Shown here in pieces: positions 1 through 7,367 of a DNA stretch of 15,290 nucleotides. The stretch is from assembly GCA_001275005.1 (NCBI GenBank), contig JWZX01000965.1, forward strand, positions 1-15,290. Reading direction: 5' to 3'. The notes beneath the pieces were generated by a model. That model searched no databases and was not told the DNA's origin. It saw only the letters and a list, made by a program, of their open reading frames with translations. The translations under genes were made by a program, and so were the position numbers. Numbering within the stretch: position 1 is the stretch's first letter; the number at the start of each line of letters is the position of its first letter. This stretch comes from Chrysochromulina tobinii. Taxonomy: Eukaryota; Haptophyta; Prymnesiales; Chrysochromulinaceae.

Positions 1-265
1 ACACATTCGATTTCGACTCGATGCTCGTTGCCCCTTGGCTCGCCCATTTGGGGGTTCACCGCCCACGTCGGCGGGCGCACTCCCTCCCGAGTTCATATTT
101 GGGTCTCGCCGATCTTCTCTTTTTATGGCTGTTTCTCAGCTCTCCGTCTGCATGTGTCTCATGTTAGGCCTGGCCTGTATTGTATTGTATTGTCTTCACA
201 GCTGTGCTGCTTACGTGTTGTGTGTATTCATAATGAAGAAAGTCATGGCTGTTCTGTAGTCCGTG
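1..265. other. 5' flank of the CobW_C-domain gene; no gene identified
   Basis: I cannot support a coding exon here. The stretch is less GC-rich than the genes, has pyrimidine-rich tracts (about 108-135) and a TGTATTGTATTGTATTG run near 175-192. It may hold the promoter and 5' UTR of the next gene, or an intron of a longer gene entering from the left. It also carries ATTTGGG-type motifs (52-60 and 92-103) that recur in the giant gene near 10500 and 10860. Confidence 0.4.
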
Positions 266-1252
266 ATGTTGTCGACGATCGCGCTGGCCTGCATGGTCGT
301 GTGTGTCGACACACTGACTCTGCACTATGCAGCGAACGGCAGCGTCCGTCGGTGCAGCCTCCAACGAGGGCCGGTGCAGTGCAATGCAGGGAGCAGCACC
401 GTCCAACAGGGCGCCGGCGAAACGAGCGGCGAAATCGTGAGCGAGCTGCTTGCTGCACTGGATGCGGTGCAGTGCGATGCACACAGCTGGAGGACCGTCC
501 AACAGGGCGAGCTTGACATGGCCCTGCTCGAAGAGTGGATGCGAGCGACGCTGCAGAAGACAAGCATCCAAGGCATGGCGGGTGTACTATCCATCCACTG
601 CGCGACCCAAAAGTTTGTCTTGCGAGGTGCGCACCTCCACGGATCTGAAGCGCATCTGGAGGGCGAGTATGTGGACGCCGCGTGGCGCGAAGGCGAGGCG
701 CGCGAGAGCAAGCTCGTGCTCTTGGGCCGCCGTCTCGACCACGAGACGCTCGAGCAAGGCCTGAGAGGCTGCCTGGTCTCAGCCGCGTCGGTCGAGAGGA
801 GGCTCAAGGCGCTGCGCTTCAGCGTGGGCGACGCAGTCGAGTGTCGGACGCCGCGCGGCTGGTCGAAGGCGAGGGTGGTGGATCGGCTGTACCGCGACGA
901 CAGCATGCCGCCCGGTCTGGTCGCGCCCTATCAGCTACGGCTCGAGGAAGCGGGCGCCCAGGACGGCGCGCTCATCTACGCGCCCGAGGACACGAGGGAG
1001 GTCGTTCGGGCGACGAGGCTCGAGCGTCTGCGATTCGGCGTGGGCGACGCCGTTGAGTGCAACCTGGGCGAGCGCTGGGCCAAGGGCAAGGTGGTCGATC
1101 TCATGTACCGCGAGCCGGGCGTGTCGTCGGTGGTCGCGCCCTATCAGGTGGAGCTCGTCGAGGGCGCCATGGCGGGCACCTTGATCTTCGCGCCGACCGA
1201 CTCGGCGGAGGTGATCCGCAAGCCTTGGCGGTTTTTTGACGTGCCGCTCTAA
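266..1252 (+). CDS. CobW C-terminal domain protein with two VAPYQ-type repeats, no GTPase domain
   Basis: A 328-residue frame from the ATG at 266. Residues about 74-171 look like the CobW C-terminal domain of COG0523/ZNG1-type metallochaperones: GELDMALLEEWM, then GVLSI, FVLRGAH (the family's QGVH site) and KLVLLGRRLD. Two related repeats follow at about 183-248 and 255-318, each reading roughly RFxVGDAVEC, a Trp, a VVD strand, YR, VAPYQ, then LI(Y/F)AP; I recall this small module from algal proteins of unknown role. The P-loop GTPase half that normally precedes CobW_C is absent. Either this is a stand-alone protein, possibly secreted given the hydrophobic N-terminus (MLSTIALACMVV), or it is the last exon of a gene whose 5' exons lie left of the window. 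The stop is TAA. The role is inferred to be protein or metal related and is not shown. It converges on the RNase H gene 107 nt downstream. Confidence 0.65.
   Translation: MLSTIALACMVVCVDTLTLHYAANGSVRRCSLQRGPVQCNAGSSTVQQGAGETSGEIVSELLAALDAVQCDAHSWRTVQQGELDMALLEEWMRATLQKTSIQGMAGVLSIHCATQKFVLRGAHLHGSEAHLEGEYVDAAWREGEARESKLVLLGRRLDHETLEQGLRGCLVSAASVERRLKALRFSVGDAVECRTPRGWSKARVVDRLYRDDSMPPGLVAPYQLRLEEAGAQDGALIYAPEDTREVVRATRLERLRFGVGDAVECNLGERWAKGKVVDLMYREPGVSSVVAPYQVELVEGAMAGTLIFAPTDSAEVIRKPWRFFDVPL
373..509 (+). repeat. Partial duplication in the 5' part of the CobW_C gene
   Basis: Two copies of a composite unit: GGTGCAGTGCRATGCA (373-388 and 466-481), followed after 9 or 12 nt by ACCGTCCAACAGGGCG (398-413 and 494-509). 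The proteins read VQCNAGSSTVQQGA and VQCDAHSWRTVQQGE. The second copy leads directly into the recognisable CobW_C domain, so the first looks like a partial upstream duplicate. The copies differ in length by 3 nt, and the frame is kept. Confidence 0.75.
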
Positions 1253-1359
1253 GCAAACCAAAAAGGGTTATCAGTCACACATCTCTACACACATCAACAC
1301 ACATCAAATGCTCCGCTAGGGTAGTAGCATGTCACAGCAGCTCCCCGCTGAAAAAGCCT

Positions 1360-2493
1360 TCACGGCCCCAAAGCATCTCGGCACGCCGCACATAGCCCGC
1401 TGATCCCGATCGATGGAAGTGCAGCTCCGGTCGTCGCTGCGGAGGCGCTGCCACACGCCGGGCAGCGAGCGCCCGCCACCATCGCACCTGCATGCACCGC
1501 TGCCTCACCAATGCGATGACGGGCACGCTTACTCGCCGGCCCGTCCGGTAACAGCGTGGCGCCCGGCGTAAACAAAGGGAGCGAGCTGTATGCTGCCGGC
1601 GCTGCCGCGCCTGGCGGCGGCACGGCGACGGCGGCTGGCGCGGCCACGGCGGCGGCGGCGGCCGTTGTGGCCGTTGTGGCAGCGCCACCCGCCCAGCGGC
1701 CGACGTCGCAACAGAAGCCCGCGGCGCCGCGATTGGCCAGCGCGTCCGCAGCATCATTCCACCGGTGGCCGGAGTGCCCTTTGACGTGAAGGAATCGGAC
1801 GGCACGGCGCGCACGAGCGGACGCGAGGAGAGACTGTGCGCGCGCGACGAGCGCCTTGTTCTTGTTGGTCTTCTGCTGCCCAAGGGTCTGGTTGGCGGCG
1901 TACTCGGAGTCGTAGCAGATCACCGCGCTCCGGCCGCTCCGCTCGACGTGCGCAAGCCAATGCAGCGCCTCACACACCGCCGACAGCTCGCCCGTGTTGT
2001 TCGAGCCGACCTCAGCGCCGAGGAAGTGCGGGCTGCCCGAATCGAGGCAGACGGGCCCAAAGAGCTCGACGATGAGGCGGCCGGCGCCGCTCGCGCCGTC
2101 GCCCTCGGCGTCCTCCACGACGGCGACGCCCCAGCCCGCCGGGCAGACATTCAGCGCCACGTGATTGTTGCCCTTGCATGCTCCGTCTGTGAAGCACGCC
2201 AGCTCGCCGGCCACGATGCCCGCCGCGCCGCGCGAGCTCGTAGCAGCAGATGACGACGAAGCGGCCGCCGCCGTCTGCGCAGGGCGCGGTCGTGGCACTT
2301 GCGCTGAAGCTGGCACAGGCGCTGCTGCTGGCATCGGGCTGTTACGCACAAAGGCGTCCGCCTCGGCGCGACTCGCAAACTTCTTCTGCTGAACACCGTG
2401 CACACCCTGCGCGCCGTGCTTGCATGCCTCGTCCCACGAGGCGTACACGCCTGGCGTGGGGCCGCCTCGCACGGCGTAGAAGAAGGGGGGCAT
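1360..2493 (-). CDS. Ribonuclease H1 with N-terminal hybrid-binding domain and C-terminal CxxC pair
   Basis: A 377-residue protein that should cleave the RNA strand of RNA-DNA hybrids. Residues 3-50 form a hybrid-binding (Cauli_VI/RNase H1 N) domain: FYAVRGGPTPGVYASWDEA through FASRAEADAF. A low-complexity Ala/Pro/Ser linker covers 52-93. The catalytic domain (about 97-255) has all four acidic residues: D103 in FTDGACKGN, E169 in NNTGELSAV, D195 in YDSEYA and D247 in RWNDAADALA, plus the H240 loop (VKGHSGH). An Ala-rich stretch (268-302) follows, then C344-P-A-C347 and C368-A-A-C371, a CxxC-x20-CxxC arrangement that could bind zinc and is not part of ordinary RNase H1. Nuclear or organellar targeting is not evident. 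The ATG at 2493 is a true ATG immediately before the HBD. The gene is divergent from the small gene at 2740. Confidence 0.93.
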   Translation of the reverse strand: MPPFFYAVRGGPTPGVYASWDEACKHGAQGVHGVQQKKFASRAEADAFVRNSPMPAAAPVPASAQVPRPRPAQTAAAASSSSAATSSRGAAGIVAGELACFTDGACKGNNHVALNVCPAGWGVAVVEDAEGDGASGAGRLIVELFGPVCLDSGSPHFLGAEVGSNNTGELSAVCEALHWLAHVERSGRSAVICYDSEYAANQTLGQQKTNKNKALVARAQSLLASARARRAVRFLHVKGHSGHRWNDAADALANRGAAGFCCDVGRWAGGAATTATTAAAAAVAAPAAVAVPPPGAAAPAAYSSLPLFTPGATLLPDGPASKRARHRIGEAAVHAGAMVAGARCPACGSASAATTGAALPSIGISGLCAACRDALGP

Positions 2494-2739
2494 TCTGTTT
2501 GCCTCGCCGCCGCGCGCGCTTTCGTCCGCTAGTGCGCAAATCGCCTATCGATTCGCGGCGACGGCGTGTGCGTGAGGGCGAGCCGGGAGGCCTGATGATG
2601 CTCGCAATCCCACTAAGGAAAGCGCGGAAAGACCAGACTTTCGGGCGCTTGCACAACGCCCAGCGAGCGTGCCCAGTTTTTTCTTTCGCGTTTCACCCCA
2701 TATGTTTAACGAAATTTTTAGTGGGGAGGTGCGCTCCAC
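2494..2739. promoter_or_regulatory. Divergent intergenic region between RNase H1 and the small signal-peptide gene
   Basis: A 246-nt gap between two divergent start codons, so it should hold both promoters. The part next to the rightward gene (about 2680-2730) is clearly AT-richer, with TTTTTTCTTTCGCG and CGAAATTTTTAGTG tracts. I see no TATA box I would defend. Confidence 0.5.
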
Positions 2740-3156
2740 ATGCCGCGCGCGACGAGCGCCACCCTTTCCTTGCTCCTCGTCGTGTGCGTCTGCGCGACGG
2801 CCCAAAATGTCGCCAAAGTCCAGTTCATGATCACCAACCGCATGAAGGAAGAGCTGGCGTCGCTCGGATACAGCGCGATGGACATTGCCACACTGGAGCC
2901 CTCGCGTGCAGCTGCAATAATTGATCGGTCAATCCGGCGGCCCAGTCAAGGCATGCCCAAGAGCTGGTCCCGAGGAGGTGGTGCTGCTCCCAAAGGTATG
3001 CTCGGAAAGGTCTTTGGAATCGTGAAACAAGCTGCCACCGTCGCACTGGCAACATCTTTGGCGCTGCATTTCACAGGCACAAATCTCGGTATGTTTAGCG
3101 ACATTGTCGACGAGGCCGTGTACGTACTCAGATCGACGCTGAAAACGCATCGCTAA
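2740..3156 (+). CDS. Small protein with signal peptide and UBA/CUE-like segment, function unknown
   Basis: A 138-residue single-exon protein. Residues 1-21 are a convincing signal peptide: a basic start (MPR), the hydrophobic core LSLLLVVCVCA and an A-T-A-Q cleavage region. Unlike the two plastid genes, no Phe follows the cleavage site, so secretion or an endomembrane location is more likely than the plastid. Residues 29-66 (ITNRMKEELASLGY, then AMDIATL and AAAIID) resemble a short three-helix UBA/CUE-type fold or a lineage-specific motif; this is only a pattern impression. A Gly/Ser/Pro linker (67-86) precedes a hydrophobic stretch at about 88-111 that could be a transmembrane helix, then a short amphipathic C-terminus. 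I do not recognise the family. Confidence 0.72.
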   Translation: MPRATSATLSLLLVVCVCATAQNVAKVQFMITNRMKEELASLGYSAMDIATLEPSRAAAIIDRSIRRPSQGMPKSWSRGGGAAPKGMLGKVFGIVKQAATVALATSLALHFTGTNLGMFSDIVDEAVYVLRSTLKTHR

Positions 3157-3495
3157 TCGAATGCGGTGGATGTACGCCTGGGCAGGCAGGTGAAATATGT
3201 CACGTAATGTAATTCCTGACGTCTCCTCTCAAACCATGTCTCAAACGCGGACACGTTTAATCGCCGAAATGCGAAAACGGTAAACGGAACGAACCGGCGA
3301 CGACTTCGCCAAAAGTAACGCGAACGTGTACCTGTCCGTGTGCGGTCCCGTCACGACTCACGAGGCTCAGGGCACCAGGGCACCAGCCCGCGCTCAATAT
3401 GCGATGAGCGATCCTCCCGCGCGGCCGCGCCTGAAGTGCGGAGATCAACTCATGAGACTGTGTCTGTGATCTCCGCGGAGATCAGCACGAGGAGA
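3157..3495. other. Intergenic region between convergent genes, with palindrome and GAGATC motifs
   Basis: A 339-nt gap between the stop of the small gene and the stop of the HAD gene; no coding frame I would defend. It contains a GGGCACCAGGGCACCAG direct repeat near 3370, and a cluster of GAGATCA-type words (3440-3510) including an 18-nt perfect palindrome. It should contain both 3' ends. Confidence 0.6.
3467..3484. repeat. 18-nt perfect palindrome
   Basis: TGATCTCCGCGGAGATCA is its own reverse complement. It lies in a short cluster of GAGATC(A) words between two convergent genes, so it could fold in transcripts from either side. Function unknown. Confidence 0.85.
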
Positions 3496-4641
3496 TCAAC
3501 AGGAGATCGTGGACGCGAGCCGACCTCCTCTCGCGCCCGTACGCGCAGGTAGCTGTGCTACCGCCCGTACCGGTAGCTGTGCCCCACCCGGCGCGTACGC
3601 GTACGATGGGCTCTTGACAGGCCTTACGACGGCAGCCCCTGCCATCTCGGTCGTCATCTCGGTCGTCGCGTCAGCGCGCGCGAACGCTTTGGCGAAGCCC
3701 TGTGTGCGATGCATGCTGCGCACGAGGCCAAGCTCCTCCTGCGGCGGTTGCTGCGGCGTTGGCGGTGGAAGTCGCCGTGAGGGCTGTCCAATGCCGGTAG
3801 ATGGCTGCCGTGGCGGTTGCTGCTGCGCTGAAAGCACCGGCTGCGACGGCGTGGATGCCGGTGAGGGTCCCGGGGCAACGACTGCCTTTGCCGGCTTGGT
3901 GGCTGCGGCGTTGAATATGTCTTGACGTCGAGCAGCGATCGACTCACTGCGGTCAACCACGTGCTTCGAAGGCTGCCCGGCTTGGCCCTGGTCCCGAAAT
4001 AACTCTTTGATGCGCGCAATCGTGCTGGGCTCTAGGCCGACCCGGTTGCGCGTTTGCACAAAGTGTCCGCCCATCAATGGCTCCGTGTGCAGCGGCCAGT
4101 CATCCACCGCAACCCAAGCTTTTGGTTCATATTTAGTCACCCAAGCGAGAATTTCTTTGGGCCGCTGGAATTGGGCGAGCGACGGCGTGCGCGAGACGAA
4201 CTGCGGACAGCCATTTTTGGCGAGCTCCGCGGCGACCGTCGCACGGCCATTCTCGGTCAGCCGCCACGAGGTCGAGAGCACGATCTTGGCGCCCGTCTCC
4301 TCGAGGACCTCGCGCAGCAGGTCCATGCACTGCTTGCGGAACATTTGCGCCTGGCTTCTCGGCTGCGCGTGATGCAGCACGCCGTCCACATCCAGAAAAA
4401 GCACGGCATCCATGTTGCTCAGGCTCTCGACCTTGTTTGGCGTCCAAGTTGCTCCCGAAGTTGCTTCGGTCATCTCCGTCCAGGGCGGCTGCGCCGTCCA
4501 AGTCTGGGGTCTGCTCTTCAACCCCACCACCGTGTTGTCCGTCCAAGTGACGACCTCACCTTTCTTCGGTTTGAGAGGGAACCGCGCTCGGTACGACGTT
4601 TCGCGCTGCATGAATAGCGGTTCACTCACACACCCACTCAT
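3496..4641 (-). CDS. HAD-fold phosphatase, HAD_SAK (Swiss-army-knife RNA-repair HAD) type
   Basis: A 381-residue frame from the ATG at 4641; the frame is open a little further upstream but has no ATG there. Residues 77-182 carry the HAD signatures: motif I LFLDVDGVL (nucleophile D84, acid D86), motif II IVLSTSWR (S123), the motif III lysine probably K162 in RPKEILAW, and motif IV VAVDDW (D180, D181). The spacing and the TGAKIVLSTSWR string fit the HAD domains found in Swiss-army-knife RNA-repair proteins and related stand-alone phosphatases. The substrate is unknown. The N-terminal 75 residues (Trp/Thr-rich) and the tail after about residue 225 (Pro/Gln/Ala-rich, with AQLP repeats at the end) look disordered. 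No ligase or nuclease domain is attached. An alternative start is the internal Met77, just before motif I. Confidence 0.82.
   Translation of the reverse strand: MSGCVSEPLFMQRETSYRARFPLKPKKGEVVTWTDNTVVGLKSRPQTWTAQPPWTEMTEATSGATWTPNKVESLSNMDAVLFLDVDGVLHHAQPRSQAQMFRKQCMDLLREVLEETGAKIVLSTSWRLTENGRATVAAELAKNGCPQFVSRTPSLAQFQRPKEILAWVTKYEPKAWVAVDDWPLHTEPLMGGHFVQTRNRVGLEPSTIARIKELFRDQGQAGQPSKHVVDRSESIAARRQDIFNAAATKPAKAVVAPGPSPASTPSQPVLSAQQQPPRQPSTGIGQPSRRLPPPTPQQPPQEELGLVRSMHRTQGFAKAFARADATTEMTTEMAGAAVVRPVKSPSYAYAPGGAQLPVRAVAQLPARTGARGGRLASTISC
3540..3600. repeat. Short imperfect tandem repeat at the 3' end of the HAD gene
   Basis: GGTAGCTGTGC occurs at 3548-3558 and 3572-3582, each preceded by a CGCCCGTAC-type word, giving a unit of about 24 nt. 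It encodes the repeated AQLP(V/A)R in the protein tail. The unit also contains small palindromes (GTACGCGTAC-like), so the 3' end may be structured. Confidence 0.6.
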
Positions 4642-4859
4642 GTCCACCCACTCCGTCTCCAAACAATCCCCCTATCTCACGCGGCGACAACACCGGCAGG
4701 GAAAATGGTCCTCCGTCGTCCTAAACGGAGTAGGTACGGTCGCACAGTACGCCCTTCCGAACAGGCCCCCCTCCCTTAGCGCGTGCTCGCGCGCGAGGAC
4801 GGTCGCGGCAGGCGGCTCGCCTCAAGAGCACTGCTGTACGTGGTGGCCTTGCGCGCTGC

Positions 4860-7367
4860 TTAGAGCGACTTGGCGACGTTCATCAGGTTCTCAACGGTGA
4901 TGCCCTTCTCCTCGAAGATGAACTTCGCCGGCGCGGAGATGCCGAAGGTGTCGACACCGAGCACCTTCTTGGCGAATTTGTACCAGGCGCCAGTGTAGCC
5001 CGCCTCGCACGCGACCGTGATCTCGCGGTTGGGCAGCACCTCGTTCTTGTACGCCTCCGACTGGCGCTCGAAGACCTCGACGCACGGCATCGAGACGACG
5101 CGCACGCTCGGGCCGAGCTTCTTCGCGGCCTCGACGGCAAGCATCACCTCCGAGCCGGTGGCCAGGATGATGTGCGTGAGCGGCGCCGTCTCCTTGACGA
5201 GCACGTAGCCACCCTTCCAGGTGCCCTCGCGCTTCATCGCGGGCTCGCCAGCGAGCACGGGCAGGTCCTGGCGCGACAGGATCATGGCCGTCGGGCGGTC
5301 CTGCGTGATGATCGAGTGGATGTACGCCGCCGCGGTCTCCTCGGCGTCGGCCGGGCGCATCACGTCAAGGTTGGGCATCGCGCGCAGGCCGGCGATGACC
5401 TCGACCGGCTGGTGGGTCGGGCCATCCTCACCGACGCCGATGGAGTCGTGGGTCCAAATGTACTTGACGGGCAGGCCGGAGAGAGCCGCCACGCGGACGG
5501 AGCCCATCATGTAGTTGGAGAAGACGAGGAAGGTCGAGCCGGAGACACGCAGGCCGCCTGTGGGGCAGAGGGAGAGCACGGGGCAAGGGCGAGACGCGCA
5601 CGCTCGTCAGCCCTCATACACGAGGAACAAGGCCGGAGACGGAAGCAGCCGCGTTTCTCCGGTGTCGGGTTTGGGTGGACGAGCCCACACCACCATAGAA
5701 CGCCATGCCGTTCATGATCGCGCCCATGCCGTGCTCGCGGATGCCGTAGTAAAAGTTGCGGCCCGCATAGTTCGACTTGGAGAAGTCGCCAACACCCTTC
5801 ATGTAGTTCTTGTTCGAGCCGTGCAGATCGGCGGAGCCGGAGACGTAGAACGGCATCGACTGCGCGATCGGCTGCAGCACCTCGGCACCGGCGTTACGGG
5901 TGGCGATGCCCTTGCCCGCCTCCTTGTACGTGGGGATGAGCTTGTCGAGGTCGGGCACCTTGCCGGCGATCGCGTCCTCGAGCGACTGCGCGAGGGCGGC
6001 GTTCTCGCCCTTCCACGCATTGTACGTCGCCATCCACTTGTCGTACTTGCCGACGAGCTCCTTCTTGTGGTTGGCGAAGAAGGAGTAGGTCTCGGGCGAC
6101 ACGTACCACTTCTCCTTGGGCAGGCCGAGCGCCTCGCGCGCCGAGTCCTGGTACTTGACGCCCGCCTCGCCGTGCGCCGCGCACGTGCCCGCGATCTCGT
6201 CAATGCCCTTGCCGATGATCGTCTTGCACACGATCAGGGTCGGCTTGCCGTTGTCTGAGTCCTTGGCATACCTGATCATCCGAAGGAGGGAGGCCATCCG
6301 AGGGGCTCAGAGGCGCGTTCCGAAGGGGGGGCTCACAGAGGGATCTCCGGAGCAAGAAGCACGGAGCGCATGCATGCGTGCGTGCATACCGGTACGCCTT
6401 GGTGATCGCGTCCATGTCGTGGCCATCGACGGTGAGGACCTCCCAGCCCTGCGCCTCGAAGCGCATCTGCACGTCCTCGGACTGCGTGTGCTCGGCCATC
6501 TTGTCGAGGGTCACGCCGTTCGAGTCGTACATCAGGATCAGGTTGTCGAGCTTCTCGTGGCCCGCGAAAGCGACGGCCTCGTTGGCCACACCCTCCTGCA
6601 GGCAGCCGTCACCGCAGAGCACGACGACGTGGTGGTCGATGATGGTGTGCTTGGCCGTGTTGAGCTTGGCCGCCATCATCTTGGCCGCGCACGCCATGCC
6701 CACGCCGTTGCCGATGCCCTGGCCGAGCGGGCCGGTGGTGCACTCGACGCCCGGCGTCATGAAGTTCTCCGGGTGGCCGGGCGTGATCGAGCCGAGCGCG
6801 CGGAAGTTGGACACCTCCTCCTTGGTGAGGGCCTCGTAGCCAGCAATGTGCAGCCACGAGTAGAGGAACATGGAGCCGTGGCCCGCCGAGAGCACGAAGC
6901 GGTCGCGGTTCAGCCACTTCGGGTCCGCCGGGTTGTACACCATCTCCTGGCCGAAGAGGACGGCGCCGATGTCGGCGCAGCCGAGCGGAAGGCCCATGTG
7001 GCCAGAGTGCGCCTTGGAGATCGAGTCGATCGCGAGGCCACGAGCCTCATCGGCCGCCTGGGACGCACACCCAGCACGAGCGAGCAGCGATGGTCAGCCT
7101 CACGTTCGCGCACTCAAGGGTGTGCCCCTAGCGGCGCCGGCGCTCGGACAGCTGGCAGCTGGCAGCGCCGCGGCGCACGGCTGCGCGCGGCGCGCGACGG
7201 CAAAGTGCGAGCGCCTGTACCTTGGCGAGCGCGACCGGCGACGCGACGACGGCCTCGGCCATCGCCATCGACACCTTGGGCGCGTTCACGCGCGACGCGA
7301 GCGAGCCAACCTGGAACGCATCCGCGCCGGCAAGGAAGGCAACAGCAACGCAAGTCTTGTACAGCAT
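4860..7367 (-). CDS. Transketolase, plastid-targeted, four exons
   Basis: Thiamine-diphosphate enzyme moving two-carbon ketol units in the Calvin and pentose phosphate cycles. Exons on the minus strand: 7367-7221, 7057-6390, 6271-5694 and 5557-4860. All junctions are GT-AG (phases 0, 2, 1), and joining gives 696 residues, normal for the family. The leader is bipartite: signal peptide 1-17 ([17 protein letters not shown]), then F18-Q-V-G and a transit peptide to about 48, the signature for red-lineage complex plastids. Core residues are present: H69 in SGHMG, H109 in SAGHGS, D199 in [10 protein letters not shown]229 in YDSNGV, H305 in AAHGEAG, and catalytic E451 in GIREHGMG. The pyrimidine-domain segment [16 protein letters not shown] follows in the last exon. 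The first true ATG of the leader is at 7367; upstream in-frame codons give only a GTG. It is divergent from the giant gene. Confidence 0.97.
5558..5693 (-). other. Transketolase intron 3 (136 nt, phase 1)
   Basis: Donor TTCTATG|GTGGTG and acceptor CCCACAG|GCGGCC restore the conserved stretch [17 protein letters not shown]. The exon part of the codon is a single G, completed by GC. Confidence 0.93.
6272..6389 (-). other. Transketolase intron 2 (118 nt, phase 2), flanked by a 7-nt direct repeat
   Basis: Donor GCGTACCG|GTATGC and acceptor GATCAG|GTATGCC restore [20 protein letters not shown]. The word GGTATGC spans both splice junctions identically. The intron interior has three CTCGGA/CTTCGGA-type words. 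Confidence 0.93.
7058..7220 (-). other. Transketolase intron 1 (163 nt, phase 0), separating the targeting leader from the enzyme
   Basis: Donor GCCAAG|GTACAG and acceptor CGTCCCAG|GCGGCC. It sits exactly between the plastid-targeting leader (residues 1-49) and the conserved [12 protein letters not shown] start of the enzyme, as expected if the leader was added by exon joining. A candidate branch site GGCTGACC lies 40-50 nt before the acceptor. Confidence 0.92.

Noticed and set aside
4642-4662. Longer N-terminus for the HAD protein
   Set aside because: The frame is open to 4662, but the codon there is TTG; the first ATG is at 4641.
5172-6258. Long plus-strand frames opposite transketolase
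   Set aside because: They are antisense shadows of the GC-rich, codon-biased transketolase exons and have no recognisable domains.
4860-7367. Transketolase as a broken gene in three pieces
   Set aside because: All frame changes coincide with GT-AG introns of 118-163 nt, and joining restores every conserved stretch.
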